From Chrysoperla carnea (Eukaryota > Arthropoda > Insecta > Neuroptera > Chrysopidae): 64,000 nt of DNA. The stretch's first letter is position 1. The number at the start of each line of letters is the position of its first letter. The DNA is taken from positions 96,280,368-96,344,367 of the forward strand of contig NC_058337.1 of assembly GCF_905475395.1 (NCBI RefSeq), in the 5' to 3' direction. This document shows, piece after piece, positions 11,811-25,388 of the stretch. A model generated the notes under the pieces. It searched no databases and was not told the origin of the DNA. It worked only from the letters and a program-made list of their open reading frames with translations. The translations under genes were made by a program, and so were the position numbers.

Positions 11811-14800
11811 TTAATAAATATTTGCATTAACTTATTTCTCCATTTTTATATTACTGTTCGGAGGCTGATCAAAATAGAATGCGATTAATAGATTAATTCG
11901 CAGGGTCAATTATTTGTTTTCAAAAAATTTATAATTTTAATTAATATTCAAAGCAATTATGAAAATAGTTGTCATGATTTAAAATAAAAAATATTTTTTA
12001 CGAAACTGTATATCACCCTTCATGCTTTTACTAAATAAGGATGCGAGTGTATTGTTTAAATCAAAATCATATATGTGTGTCCTGAATAAATAAAATTACA
12101 TAAAATTTTACAAAATATTAAATAAATTGTCTAAAAATAAATTGCGGAAAAAATATATTTTTTATTTATTTTGAAAATTATTCGATTTTTAAATCAAAAA
12201 TAATTTGTACACCAATTTATTATTTTTAATGAATAAAACCGGATTGGCTCATTGTTTTCTTAATAATTAATTTTAATTAAAAAGACAAACAATTTTTAAT
12301 TAATGAAACTTTTTTAATCGTTGTCTTTAAGCAAAAATCTTTTAAATATGAAGGGTAAAGGTAAGGAGGACCATCTCATATGGTCGTGTAACTTATCAAG
12401 TGTCCATTGTACAGGCAAGTGTAGTCTGCCGACTTCAAACTGCTTTTGGCGCTATTATTAAAAAACGTATTCCAGAACACCAGCGCCACCTAAATTTGTT
12501 TTTCTTCACAGAGATAGTACTCTTTACCTATACCCTACACACTTAAAAGCAGAAAAATCTGAGTTTATCGGTTTTCTTCAGAAAATAAGGGGTTAATTAA
12601 ATATATTTATTTAAAATTTGTAATACTTTTAAATTCCCGTTAAAACTCTTAGCGTGAACATTAAAAACTCCACGTCCTTTTAGCGTGCACATCAATTGTC
12701 CTGGTTTACACTAAGTGTAAATAGAAAAGGATAGTCTAATAAAACTGTTATAGTACTACCCTGAGTGTAAGTACACAGAGTGTAAAACAGAACAGCTTAG
12801 AGCACGCTAAAAGGGTGTGTCATGTGACTGTCCTAAACGAATACAGACAATATCATGTTTTTAGAGCCGTTTTGATAATGTTTCAACACAATATTTGTAA
12901 ACAAAGGACTATCAAATTGAAATTTTAGAACAAAAAATTGCTAACTTAGAGCAATTTCTTTTGCTTACCTATAACTTTGGATTTTGGTATAGTAAAAATG
13001 AACAACGCGGGTGTTTCAGCGGCCAGCGGGAACTTAAATGTATTAAATTTTTAAAGAATATTGAAGCCTGTATGTCTTGTATGTCGTAAATGAGTGTTAC
13101 CATTTAAACAATTTGAGACTATTAAAAAAATGGACGAAAACCTATTCATTTTCAATAATTAGTTTATTAATTAAACAAATCAGTCTTTTGTTTAGACCAG
13201 GTTGTGTGCTGGATATTTAAATTCGTTATTGTAAAATTACTACACTTGATGCGTCCAAAATTTGCACAACCATGGTTCAATTGCTCGTAATTATAAATCA
13301 AAACATTTTAACTAATTAACGAAAATTTCCATCATTTTCTTAACTTTTAATAAAATTATTTACCGAAAGTTACATTCCAAACGATTTATCAAGGTAGCTA
13401 GTTAATTTTTAGCCATATTTTCCTCGAAAATATAGACTTTTGCTCTGTATCGAAGTGGTGGGATGTGTTATACATCCGTCTCATGACCCTAGAACACAAT
13501 TGTTAGGTTTTTTGGAAAAGTCTGATTCAAAATACCATTTCAATGAAAAGTATCTTTTAATAAGAAATATATGAGGGGGAAATATGATTTTGGTGATGGA
13601 GCTCTTACTGTTCACAAATATTTTTTAATTATGTAACCATTAATTGATTAATGAAGTGTAAAGAACAGTAGAAGCAACTAAGACTCAATTGGTTAAATAA
13701 AATAAAAAGAATTTATAGTAAATTTATAATCTTGATGAGAAAATAATTAGTATTATTATCCAGAACTATATTTAGTTTTGTATTTTTGTCTATTTTTTCC
13801 ATAATCAGTTTGATGTGGGTACAAGCTGTGTATAAAATATTCTCACGAAAAATGAAACATAATTCCATGCTTTAAAACTTAATGTTAAACTTTAGTAAAT
13901 AATAAGAAGAATATTAATGGTTTTTTTTAATGACTGATTTCAGTAACAATGAAGTTTATGTTTACAATGCTTATGCTTATGTAAATCCACCCTCAAAATT
14001 TATTCTAAAATTTAATTTTCAGTATAATCAGAAATAACATGAGGGAATTCGATTAACTTGACGTGAGCGATATTATGTGCTAGTGGTAGTTAGAGTCATC
14101 TTCTATCTATCTACTAATGCTTTGCGATACAGCCATATTGAAAAAGCCTCTCCGGAGCTATTTAAATTTTGGGGATTTATATCTCCCTCTTAATTGGACG
14201 AAATCGACTTTTGGTTTTCCTAAGGTTTGAGATTGTAAGGCCATTATGACTGTTTTATTCGTGATTTTTTAATGGTCGGGTAGACCATTTCATAAGTATT
14301 TATTGGCTCGCTTTGGTACCTGTCTGTCTAGTATGACTTATTTAACAATAGTGGAAGCGGTAAAAATATAAATTTTTTCCCATTACTTTCACCATATTTG
14401 ATATGTTTACGATTTTAAATTCAAAAACGTAAATAATACTTTTTAAGAAACAATAAAAAGATTTATTTATTATTGTACTAAAAAAATGTAGAAAATATTT
14501 TTTTCTGAATCCCTCACATATGAATTTGAAAACGCTATATTTTATAGTTAGAAAAGTAAGGAATCCAGCTTCAGGGGCTTTGAGAGTTGGATACAAATAA
14601 AAATATATTTAAAATTATATTTGAAGCATATATACATGGGTTTATGGACCTATAAACCTGTATGTAGGAAATTTTAAAACGGTTTGGTAATAATTATAAA
14701 GTAATAAATTAATTTTCTAGCTTTTAATCAATTTAGTACAATCTTTTTGTCAAAATAATAAACATAAATGATTGTTTCTGAAATCACTTTTTAAAAAATT

Positions 14801-16860
14801 AACACTAGATCGTACTTAAAAAAAATATTATATAATTTTTGAGTGCCAAAATTAAATAAATAAAATGTATTAAAAAGAATACAATTAAATCAATTTGGTA
14901 TGCGATTGTTGAATTTTTTTTTATATTTTCAATTATTCAAAAAGAATTAAAAATGTTTTTTTTAAATAATAAAGACAGAGTACAGAGTAAAAATTATTTA
15001 AAAATTGATCGGTTTTCAGAGAGAAAAAATATTACGTAATATCCGTCCCATGTAGAAATTAATATTTTTAAGAAATTTTATTTACTATGAATTTAAAAGA
15101 CATTGATTAATGATTATTATTGGGGCCTGATTGTAAATAAGTTTTTGTTTCAATTTCAATTCGTACTTTGTCTTCCAATATATTTTCTGTTTAAGAAATT
15201 ATAAAAAAATGTTATACAAAAGAGTTAGAAAATATATTTGTAATTTAAAAGAGGAAATAAATGACATGAATTTAAATTTAAAAATAAAAGAAAAATAACT
15301 AGTCAGATGGAGTCTATTATATATAAATGTTTGTTGTATATATTATCAATCATGTTATACAAAATCGATGTTTTTAAAATTTATAAACAGATTTTACTGC
15401 ATGCTTGTGCAACAACAACAAAAAAATTATACGTTTATATAAATGTATATATAATTAAATTAGAATGTATAATTATTAATTTCATGTTGTGATTATATTA
15501 TTATTAAATAAATTGTATTTGAATGTTATTTAAGTGATTTATTTTCGCCCCTATCTACTTAAGCTACAAACAAGGGCAAGTGTTAAACATAGCTATATCA
15601 CTTGCAAAAAACAAAAAACATTATAATGTAGTCAAATGGTGGTTTTTCGACAATAAAATCCGAATTTAAAGTTTTCATGAGGTCGGCCTCAAACCAAAAA
15701 ATGCTCAATATTTTCGTATTTTTAAAATTCTTTCCTTCAAAACTCTTATAATACCACGTAAAAGTATATTAAAATCGCCCTCCTAAAACGAAGAATAAGA
15801 AAACTACTCGAAGTGATTATGCAATTTCTGTGCTCTTTTTTACCCCTTTTATGTTACATGAACATTAAGTGCTACATACGTAAATTACCAAGAAAATAAA
15901 TTTGGCGCACGGAGTGGGTAATTTGCTATTTCTTGCTCGGAAAACAGTGCAGAAATAGAGTCATTATCCCACATGAGCGAAGAAAATTTAATATCATTTG
16001 TATCAAAGAGTTTTTAAATCAAGAATGATATTCAGAATAGGAATTTATGTTCAAAGTAGGTAAACTTGATAGTAGTCTTTTGGTGCTAAATTTATAAATT
16101 TAAACTAATAATGTTTAAATTTCTTTCTTATTTTATAAATGATCACCTCAATTTTTTTTTTTTATGTCAAACTCTCTTTAAGAGACAATTTTTGAAGTGA
16201 AAATTTCTATAGGTGCGTTAGACGATTTTTGGCAGGGTAAAATCTTATGGTTTCACATCATGAATACTACATAATTTTTGCAGTATTTCTTCTAGTCGAA
16301 TGTATGTTACCTTTTCTAAAAACGTTGTCGAAAGGCTGAACATAAGTTTTCGGCACAGCCACAGGCTATATGCCTTTTCATTTCTATTACGTTTCATTAT
16401 TGTTTCGGACAGACCGTAATAAGTTGGACAAAGATACAAGATATTTGTTATTCATTTTATCTCCTTGTTTCTTAACAAAATGTCCAAAACAAAAGGTAAT
16501 CACTATTTAAAATGAAAAGGTCTATTTATAAATTTCATATTTGGCATAAAATTAATAATTGTGCATGGTCACTGGTCTGATTAAAATAAAAAATTGCGTG
16601 GGATTTTTAAACTTTTGTAATTTCAAGTTCAATATAATGCCGACTAGTGGCAGCATACATCAGCCAATATTGAATAGGGTAAAATTGGGTAAAATCAGTA
16701 AAATGTCAAATACTAGCGATAAAACAACTGAGTTTGTAAAAAATTCATAAAAATCGAAACTGTTATTGTATGCAAAATAAATTCGTCAAAAGCTAGTTAA
16801 TAAATTTGTAGTATTAGCTAAATAAATTATATATTTAAAAATAGCTAAATATAATTAAAA
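11811..16860. other. AT-rich intergenic region upstream of Nedd8
   Basis: I find no gene. Short frames (14342-14596, 15307-15492, 16245-16439, 16559-16750) are AT-driven and lack motifs. A small inverted pair is visible at about 12672-12685 and 12803-12815 (CCTTTTAGCGTGC against GCACGCTAAAAGG), bracketing a GTTTACACTAAGTGTAAAT palindrome, and may be a short MITE. The last few hundred bases must hold the Nedd8 promoter, but I see no clear TATA box or initiator. Confidence 0.5.
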
Positions 16861-17234
<374 letters not shown>

Positions 17235-17303
17235 TCGAAAATTTTTATTTATTCTTCTTTCTATTTTTAATTTTAAGATATTTTGTATTTGAAAGAGATG
17301 ATT

Positions 17304-17309
17304 AATAAA
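17304..17309 (+). promoter_or_regulatory. Nedd8 polyadenylation signal
   Basis: An AATAAA hexamer lies 70 bases after the Nedd8 stop codon. It is the first canonical signal in the 300-bp gap before Tango6, so it is the likely 3' end signal. About 225 bp then remain for the Tango6 promoter and 5' UTR. Confidence 0.6.
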
Positions 17310-17534
17310 TGGTTATTTTAATTTGAAATGATATATCTTATTTATGATTTAAGGTTAGGGAAGTTTTTCCAATAACTATCATACATTCTTAAAAAAGTAA
17401 TTTGAAAATTTTTTATTAAAATAATTTTTTTGGCTAAATTATGAATTGAATGAAAGAAAGTCCGGCAAACAAGTCGCGTAATTATAATTTATATTAAACT
17501 TTTCATAACCTACAAATTAATTTAAATTTATAGA

Positions 17535-20500
17535 ATGCGTTGTCATATTGACAGTTATCAAAAACATTTAAGCATGGATGGACATAAGGCTTTAGAATTA
17601 TTAATTTTTAAAGATGAAGGTAAAATATAAAATTCATGATGGATTAAGCAATTATTTTGATTTGTACAAAAATTCTTGCATAAAAACGTAACTTGTTAAT
17701 TTGGTTTTTTCTTTTCTAGGAATGCCCTCCGATTTAATAGAACGCCTTTCAATAAATTTACAATTAACATGCGATTATTTAAAAATAAATAGGGATAAAA
17801 TTCAAGAAATACCTACGGTTGTGCAGATAACAGGAGATTTCTGTGATTCAGAAGATAAAACTAGCATTCTTTGGGATTATATCTGTTGTGGATTTTATAT
17901 TTTAATCGATTGTATTAAAGTTCCAGAAGATGATAAAAGTGATATTTTTAGTGTTGTTCAACAAAAAAATATAAGAACTATATTAGAAATAATTTTAATG
18001 TTTGGTTTAGTTCCAAATTTAATACCTGGTGTTGGTATTCCATTAAACGTGCGTTCACAATTTAAAACATCTCCACAAGAATCTTTAACAATTATTCAAA
18101 AGTATACTCGTTTGCGTTCATGTGCTGCTGGACTTTTATTATGTAATAAAAATTTCGAAATACGTAAATTTATATTAAGCAGACATTTAGGTGATTTATT
18201 AGCTGCTTTGTTTCAATTATCTTTTGCTCCACTTAAAAAGCCTATACATGCAACGAATGAATTTCAAATAACCGAAGAAATATGGGAAAAGTTGCAAAGT
18301 GATCGACTATTTTTTCGAAACAATTTAAATAATTTACTAAACTCAACATATTTACCTGCTTTAATTAGAGAAATAATGGTTCTAATGGGTGTACAAAAAC
18401 CTCCGGCGCCGAGATGGTTAAAAAGTGAATCTTCAAGAATGTTATGCGATTTATTAGTTAAAAAAGATGGCATTTTAGCATTATGTTATGCAATGTTTGA
18501 AAGTTATACTGTTGATATTGGCGCTCAATGGAAGCAAATGGAAATTCTACAAAAGTTAATATTTGATATTGGAAATTCAAGCATTTTACCAAATTTCTAT
18601 GAAAATGTATCTTCTCAAATATTAAAAATGTTATCCGAAGTTGAAGATGACAATTCTAAACATTTATATCTAATTATAACAAGATTATTTTGTAAATCGA
18701 TTATCGAACAAAAAAGAGAAATTTTTGAAACCGAAATATTTAGTGTTATTAGTAAACCATTAGCCAAGTGTACAAAAATTGATATAAATGAAGAATTAGT
18801 TGTAACACAGTTTGAATTGATACAATCTTTAAAATTTGTGTACCAAATTTTTGCTTTAGAAATTAATTCTAAAACGGAAATTTTATTAGAACCCTTAATA
18901 CCGTATACTGATATTATTTTTCAATTTTTTGTGAAATTATTTAGTGATAATAGCACTGATAAAAAATACGCGAAATTGACTTTATTAAAAATTTTAAATA
19001 ATGTTAATTTCGAAAAATTATCAGCCATTATTAATTTAATATTATTTCGGAAAGAGTCCGAAAATTTGTACAAATTTTCTGATCATTTAGAAATACTAAC
19101 TGGTGACAGTGGAATTTATGTCAGAAAAAGTTTGAATAAAATTTATTACACCCTTAATGAAACTGATGAATCGTTTCAAAATTTATTAACAGATTTATCG
19201 AATAATGTACAAGCTAAAATTTTCCAAATTATTTTTAACGAATTTTGTAATATGTTTTCAAATAAAGCTGAAACAGTTAATTTACTTTTGGATGATGATA
19301 AAGATTTTGTACCAACATTTGCAGCAGATAAATTATTTTCTCTGAAAATTTTAGCTTACTTAGCTGAAAAAAAGTCTGTTATGGAAAAATTAGATATATC
19401 AATTTTAATAAAATTTGTTAATAACTTATTTGAAAAATATGAAAATTTAAATACAGATGATTTTGGAAATTCTGAGGGGCTATTTTTATCATTAATGCTG
19501 TTAGATATTCTTATTGACAATTCAATTGAACTGAGTCAATTGACTGGTTGTATAAATTCATTGGAAGCTGTTGCAAATAAAACTAAAAACGTTGAGTTGA
19601 AAACGTACATTACACAAACATGTACAAAAATACGAAATGGTGGCATCGATAAATCAAATAATGGGATCAAATCAGAATTTGACCAAGCATTGGAGGAAAT
19701 TTGTGATCCTTTATTGCCAGTTCGAGCTCATGGATTAATGTCGTTAAAGAAGTTAATTGAAACGAACGATATAACTGCATGTGCTAGAAAACAGTATATT
19801 TTATGTATATTTCAAGAAAATTTGAAAAATACGGACAGTTACATATACTTAGCGGCCATTAATGGAATTGCTGCTCTATCTACAATTTATACTGACAATG
19901 TTCTTGATATTTTAACAGAAGAATATGTAAACATGAAAGAATGGCGGAATGAGGAAGAACATCATAGAGTACGTTTGAATTTAGGTGAAGTTCTTGTACA
20001 AGTTACAAAAAAGCTAGGTAAATTGGTTTCTTATGAAATTTTTAATAGCTTAATATATGAAGAGAGAAAGCTAGTAGACAGTAAAAAAAAAATGATACAG
20101 TAGTTAGTTTCAGTTTCTGTTGGACTATAATACGATTCTTTTAAAGGCAATACAGATAACGTAGAGGTTTTGTTTAAATGGAATGGTGATTGTGTCATTT
20201 GAAAGTTTTTTTCAAGAAGAATACATCAGATATTGAAACAAAGTAGACTGACTTTTTTCGCGAACTTACGGTGATTTAAATGTACCGGTACCCGCAGTAG
20301 GTTTTAGTATTTTTTATTACAAAAAGCACACGCACACACACTAGAGACGATTTAGAGTCAATTAATAAAGGGGGAAAGACTTTAATAAAGTGGAAATGAG
20401 TCCGCCGAAAAAACGTACGTGTGTCTGTCATAGTAAAGACAAGAAAATTATAACTCGTCATTTCTTTTATTTTTTACTCTAAACCCCTCATTGTGTGTGC

Positions 20501-21352
20501 GCATATGCTTTTTTGCGGTGAATGTAACAAAAATTACTAAAATCAAATACTTTTAAATTACTGTAAGTTCGTGAAAAAAAGAGTCGATTTAAAATCCATT
20601 GTTTTCATATTAAAAAATCTTTGCATGCCCGTGTCTCTTCTAAGAGCTTTGTGGCAGCAGTATTGTCGTTAAACAATCCGTATTTAGAGTCTTCTTGAAA
20701 TCATAAAAATTCAGCCTTTTTGAACCCTTTGAGAGTATTTTAAAGGTTACCCTTCAACAACATTAATGGTAGAAATTCTACTATGTTGCATTAATCCAGC
20801 TACGCTATAATTTTGATTTTCTTATATTTTAGGGGAAATGGCTCCTAAATATAAAACCGTTTTGCTGAATACGTTTTTATTTGGAGTAAAGGATGATGAT
20901 AATTTAATTCGAACATCTAGTTTATCGAACTTAGGACAAATTTGTGAAGTTTTGGGATATAAATTAGGAAATGCAACAATAGAGGTTTGAAATATTTTTT
21001 TTAAATATTAATTATCTTTTAATTAAAATTTGTTTTTATTTTTTAGATTTTACATTGTTTAGATTCAATTATAGAAACAGATAAAGCAATAGAAGCTCGA
21101 CGTGCTGCTGTTATGGTTATGTATCAATTGTTGAAAGGTTTTGGACCAGATACAATTGTATGTCTGAAAGAAGCACTCCTACCTATTTATCGTAAATTAA
21201 AGGATATTTATATCCATGAAAAAGATGATACTATGCGATTACATGCACAGTTAGCATTAGAGGAGTTAAATAATTCAACTAGAAATTTTTTACTTCCGCC
21301 GACTCACTTAAACAAAACTATAAATATTTTTGGTGATATTTCTCTTCAATGA
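17535..21352 (+). CDS. Tango6: Transport and Golgi organization protein 6 homolog (RTP1 domains), 4 coding exons
   Basis: Coding exons are 17535-17619, 17720-20017, 20833-20984 and 21047-21352. The phases agree at every junction and give 946 residues, somewhat shorter than the human protein (about 1,090). Most of it is helical, leucine-rich HEAT/ARM-like sequence. Residues about 680-795 (FDQALEEICDPLLPVRAHGL...) carry the RTP1_C1 region typical of TANGO6, and the last two exons (SSLSNLGQICEVLG; RRAAVMVMYQLLKGFGPDT) carry the C-terminal RTP1_C2 region. The yeast relative Rtp1 helps import assembled RNA polymerase II; in insect cells loss of Tango6 disturbs Golgi organisation. The frame open after 17701 has no ATG until 17722, and the upstream exon at 17535 supplies a start in phase (GAAG|GAATG). 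The reading continuing past 20017 to a stop at 20101 is intron read-through: splicing at CTAG|GTAAAT restores LGEMAPKYKT. The third intron is swollen to 815 bp by a MITE. Confidence 0.93.
20246..20588. mobile_element. MITE with long inverted ends inside the third Tango6 intron
   Basis: The left end GACTTTTTTCGCGAACTTAC and right end GTAAGTTCGTGAAAAAAAGA are inverted copies. The match continues inward (GTGATTTAAA against TTTAAATTAC; ACAAAAAGCACACGCACACA against TGTGTGTGCGCATATGCTTT), so almost the whole 340-bp element can fold back on itself. There is no open frame. It accounts for over 40% of the intron. No second copy was noticed in the window. Confidence 0.75.
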
Positions 21353-23437
21353 TCCGTTAAATGCATGTAAGCTATTTTTGTATTTGATTAAAACTGTTGT
21401 ATGATTAAGGTTGAATGTTAGATATTCGGACGTCGGATACATAGGCAATAAGTGGACAGTGTATAGAATGTCTCGGTTATCGAATGACGTTGTAATGTAG
21501 GATAATATATTTGCAACGTAACACGACTTACGGAAAACGACGTTGGACTATTTGAACTATGCCCTGTATATACGGAAATTAAATGCAAAAATCTACCTAT
21601 GCTAATATGAAAGCGTGATATTTATAACAACTTCAAATATTAAACTTAAAAGTGATTTAGATACTTAAAAAGAATCGAATGCTTTGGAAAACATCTTCAA
21701 TAGCATCGAAACATTTAAAACTAAAATAAAAAATATAAATAAAACTAAAATATGATAATTTTGTTACCACCTAATAATTTTATACAAAAAAATTAAAAGC
21801 ATTTTTTTTTAAATCGACTTAATTTTTGCATTTGATTTACTTTCGAAAACCTATATAACACCGATTATTTCATTTGAATATAATAAATCTTTTTCTATTT
21901 AGAAGGTTGAAAACTTATTTTATCGATCATTTAGTTAATAAATACATTCAAAATTTGTAAATGATCCTTATTATAATAATTTCTTTGTCCGCATAAAGAA
22001 ATAGTACAATTTATTAATTTTACGTAAATTGATGGAGTAATAATTGCTTTGACAGAATAATTGATAGATTTGATATTTGCGTATTTTGATCTGGTGCATG
22101 CTTGGGATAAACCAGTGTCAAAATGCTCTGTTAACGTATTACGCACAGCACTTATTATGATTTTTATTGTCCTGTGATTGTAGTACATTTAGTTAAATTG
22201 GCAAAACATTTACAAATTTGGTCAGAATTAATGACAATATACTTTCTTCATCATACAATGTGGCTATATAGAATCTATTGAAAGTATTTTAAAATTAGAA
22301 TATGCTACATTAAAAAGCAAAACTGAAAAAATTATTTAAAATATATTATGGGAAAAGAAATGTTGTAACATGCTCCTGTGACTGTGTTTTTATTTTTATT
22401 TAAATATTAATATTGTGACAAATTTACAAAATTTTCATTTGCTTCTTCTTTTTTTGCAAGAAAATATGCAATATTAATTTATAATAAATAAAAACTCTTT
22501 TCGTAGACGTCTTAGTTGTTAGGTAAAATTATTCTATGCTAGTATTACTTTAAGATTTTCACTTTTTAAAATGAGTTCGAGTTTATCCACTTTATTATTA
22601 AGGACTGTATATTCTGATGCATAAGTTTTATTGCTATTTCTTGATTTTCTTCAGAGTTATACTTCTAAGGTGGCTTCTTCTTAATATTGAAGTCCCCAAT
22701 TTTTGGCCAGAATTCAGGCTGATACAACATTACCTGTTATTTAGAATTAATACCACAACTTTTTGATTTTATATATTTTGATACTTTTTCCTCATTGGCA
22801 GTATTTTTAATACATCCTAAATACATCTACGTTTCTATTCTACAATTTCAAAACCGTTTTTCTCTTCTGAACTTCCTATACCATTCTTGACATTTTGATG
22901 CTAGTTTTTTATCTGTATGTTACAACTTTAAATTCTTAATTTATATTTATGCCTCGATTGTCTTTTCGTTTCGATTGTGATTTGGCTTTACTAACTGCAG
23001 AAGACACAGCCTCACTGTAAGGGAGTTTACCCATATTAGCTACAGGAGATGCAGTCTTACTATGTAAGGGTTTGCCATCATTTACAAGGATTTTACATGG
23101 ATATAGTCCGAACTGAAAAGAATGCCTTCAATATTCAGAGGTACTTTATTATCAAATTTTCTCTTAAAACTCAAGGAAATAAGTTAAAATAGTTATATAT
23201 TTTTAAATTTTTAGAAAATAATTATTTCTATTGTACAAGGGAACCATATTTATCATTTATTTAAGGAGTTCGTCAATTGAATTGTACTATTAGATTTAAA
23301 TTAAGTTGCAAATATCTTTAATTCGTTCTAAATATTAGTTATTTTATTATCAGTCATTAATTAACAATAATAATAATTTAAGATTACTCTAGCCTTAATT
23401 TATCACCAAATTACTTTGGTGTTGAGTATGAAATGTA
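21353..23437. other. Convergent 3' flanks of Tango6 and the FN3/ZP-N gene
   Basis: AT-rich sequence with no gene that I can recognise. Two AATAAA signals for Tango6 lie near 21725 and 21737. The minus-strand frame 21931-22188 has no family features. The segment 22930-23110 contains short AC- and AG-rich direct similarities (AGAAGACACAGCCTCACTGT; AGGAGATGCAGTCTTACTAT) that look like a diverged tandem pair. Confidence 0.45.
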
Positions 23438-23443
23438 TTTATT
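23438..23443 (-). promoter_or_regulatory. Polyadenylation signal of the FN3/ZP-N gene
   Basis: TTTATT on the + strand is AATAAA on the minus strand, starting five bases after the minus-strand stop codon (23449-23451). It would give a very short 3' UTR, so a more distal signal may be used as well. Confidence 0.4.
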
Positions 23444-23448
23444 TAAAA

Positions 23449-24933
23449 TTAAACTGCTGCACTTCCAATAGTTAACGAGTTTGCTGATATTGTTCCATTA
23501 ACGGTGAATACATCTCCTTCTTGTGGTTTTAACACCGGTGGTTCAACTGTGCTTGCGACGGAATCTGTATCAGAAAATGGTGATTCTGTTGATGATGAAG
23601 TTATAGATAGTGTATCAACTTCTAAAGCCGCAGCCATTAATCGTTTTTGATGTGCACGCAATACAAATACAGTAACACCAAATATACCACATATTATAAC
23701 AATTATCATTAGTAGAAAATGCGAAAACGGCTTTTCTGTAACTAAAATGTTTATATCATTTGAAATTTGATTGATAAGGTATTTTTGATGATATTTGGGC
23801 AATGAGATTTTTATTTCGCCATAATTGACCTGAATCGAATTTTTTTTTTGTTTGAATTTAAAAACAATAGTAATTTACAATAATACTGTCTGAAATAATG
23901 AAATTTTGAGTTCGTTAAATTTAACATGGAGTAAAACTGAGTATTAAGTTTGCAGATCACCATTGATTATTATTTCAAATATTCGCGATATAAGTTTGAT
24001 AAGACTTCGAAAAATTTCAATATATATCTTTACTTACCAACTTCAGCTGATAATTGCCGCATTTGTCTTTGCTGTCTTACTTCATTTATCATATTTTCAT
24101 ATGGAATCGATTCAATTTGTGAAGAACCATGACCGTAAGCCGTTGGTAAATTAATACCTGCACGTACAGTTAATGTATCTGGTTGAAATGTACATAATAC
24201 AAGGAATCTTCGGGTACTATGAGTTAAAATTGGTAAATTTTCTTGTACAATTATAAAAGTCGCAACTGTTGTTTCATTAACAACACTTCCGCATTCTTCA
24301 TGGTTAATTCGTAACGTATATGTATCCCGAGCACTATCAGCTAGTCCCTCAATTGAACATCTCTCCTTACCGTCTGAATTTTCTACAGATATTCGCCCGC
24401 CAAAATATGGTCCCGTTTCTACATCTACTTCACTTACAGTTGGTAAACATAGTGTGGCTCTAGCAGAAACTAAACAAAATATTTTACATTAATTAAAACA
24501 ATATTATTAAACGGTTTTCCATTTTCTGAAAACTTACATCCTTTTGTATCTAAAACAATACTATTTGAGCCACTTAAATCTTGATTTTCATTGTCATTGT
24601 GAATAATATCGTCAAATTCTTCACTTGATCGATCATTTCGATTTTCTTTACGATTGTTTTCCTCAATAGGTTTTACTTCGAATGTATATGTAGTTGCCAT
24701 ACGTAGACCATTAATACTTGTTGAATACGATTTCGATTCACGATTATTTGTTATTGAATTGTGTTCTGAATCATCTGTAACAGTCTTAGAGCGGCAACGA
24801 TGTGGCCCCCATGATTGCAATTCACAATAATGTACTTGAAAAGCTCGTAACGCATCATCATCATCGGATTTTATCCAATCCCAGTGTAATTTTACTGCTC
24901 TATAATCGGAATTACCACTTAAATGTGTAATAC
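23449..24933 (-). CDS. Membrane protein with fibronectin type III and ZP-N-like domains (3 exons of a 4-exon model)
   Basis: Minus-strand exons are 24933-24538, 24469-24081 and 23829-23449 (stop TAA at 23451-23449). Donors are GGAT|GTAAGT and GAA|GTAAGA; acceptors are TTTCAG, GTTTAG and TTCAG; phases agree throughout. Exon 1 here is a fibronectin type III domain (YRAVKLHWDW..., FQVHYCELQSWGPHRC, INGLRMATTYTFEVKP) followed by an acidic Asn/Asp/Glu-rich linker. Exon 2 carries four cysteines spaced as in a ZP-N fold (ATLC, KERC, HEEC, LVLC) with FGGRISV and FIIVQENLPILTHSTRRFLV, a pattern seen in insect ZP proteins. Exon 3 has a short juxtamembrane segment, a membrane helix (FLLMIIVIICGIFGVTVFVL) and a Ser/Thr-rich cytoplasmic tail. 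No ZP-C half is present. The likely role is cell-surface or apical-matrix adhesion or reception, which is inferred. I do not recognise a named orthologue. The N-terminal exon is proposed at 44029-44149. Confidence 0.8.
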
Positions 24934-25149
24934 CTGAAATCAAATAAGATAATTTATGATAAAAGGGTTTCTGAAAATAAAGGATTTTGTGTTTCATCGA
25001 AAATATATTTCGAAAATAACAGAAGGAACGTTAAATAATCCAAAAAAAAAATATTTTTCCCAGGAGTCAAGGAAAACGCGATTGAAGAGTTGTATGTGTT
25101 TTTCATTCGACGTAAAATAGCTACAAATTAAGAGAGCAAGTCGCAAAAC

Positions 25150-25388
25150 TCAACAATTTTTATGGCCACCCCCTAAGATATGGGAAAAGCACCCCCCTTA
25201 GTTACCCTTATAACTTATGTTATTTATATCTTGATATCTCGAAAACCAAGGCATATATCGAAGAATTGTATTCCTATTTTTCGTCTACATTCATGAAGTT
25301 ATAACAAAATTCATCATCAAAGTTGAAAATAAGGTACAAATAATTTCAACCCTAAATCTACCATTGCCCAGGTGCTCGTACTACCTTA
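25150..25388. mobile_element. MITE family C, truncated copy
   Basis: It matches the right two thirds of 6880-7203, including CATTCATGAAGTTATAACAA and AAAGTTGAAAATAAGGTACA, and ends GTGCTCGTACTACCTTA, the cleanest right end of the family in the window. The left end is missing or too diverged to see. Confidence 0.65.

Noticed and set aside
20018-20103. Extension of the Tango6 second exon to a stop at 20101-20103
   Set aside because: Splicing at 20017 to 20833 restores the conserved RTP1 region, and the extension (KLVSYEIFNSLI...) has no counterpart in the family.
24038-24080. A longer form of the second FN3/ZP-N exon ending at GTTG|GTAAGT
   Set aside because: That donor leaves one extra base and shifts the membrane exon out of frame unless an 11-nt microexon is assumed. 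The donor GAA|GTAAGA at 24081 keeps the frame with no extra assumption. It remains possible as an alternative splice form.
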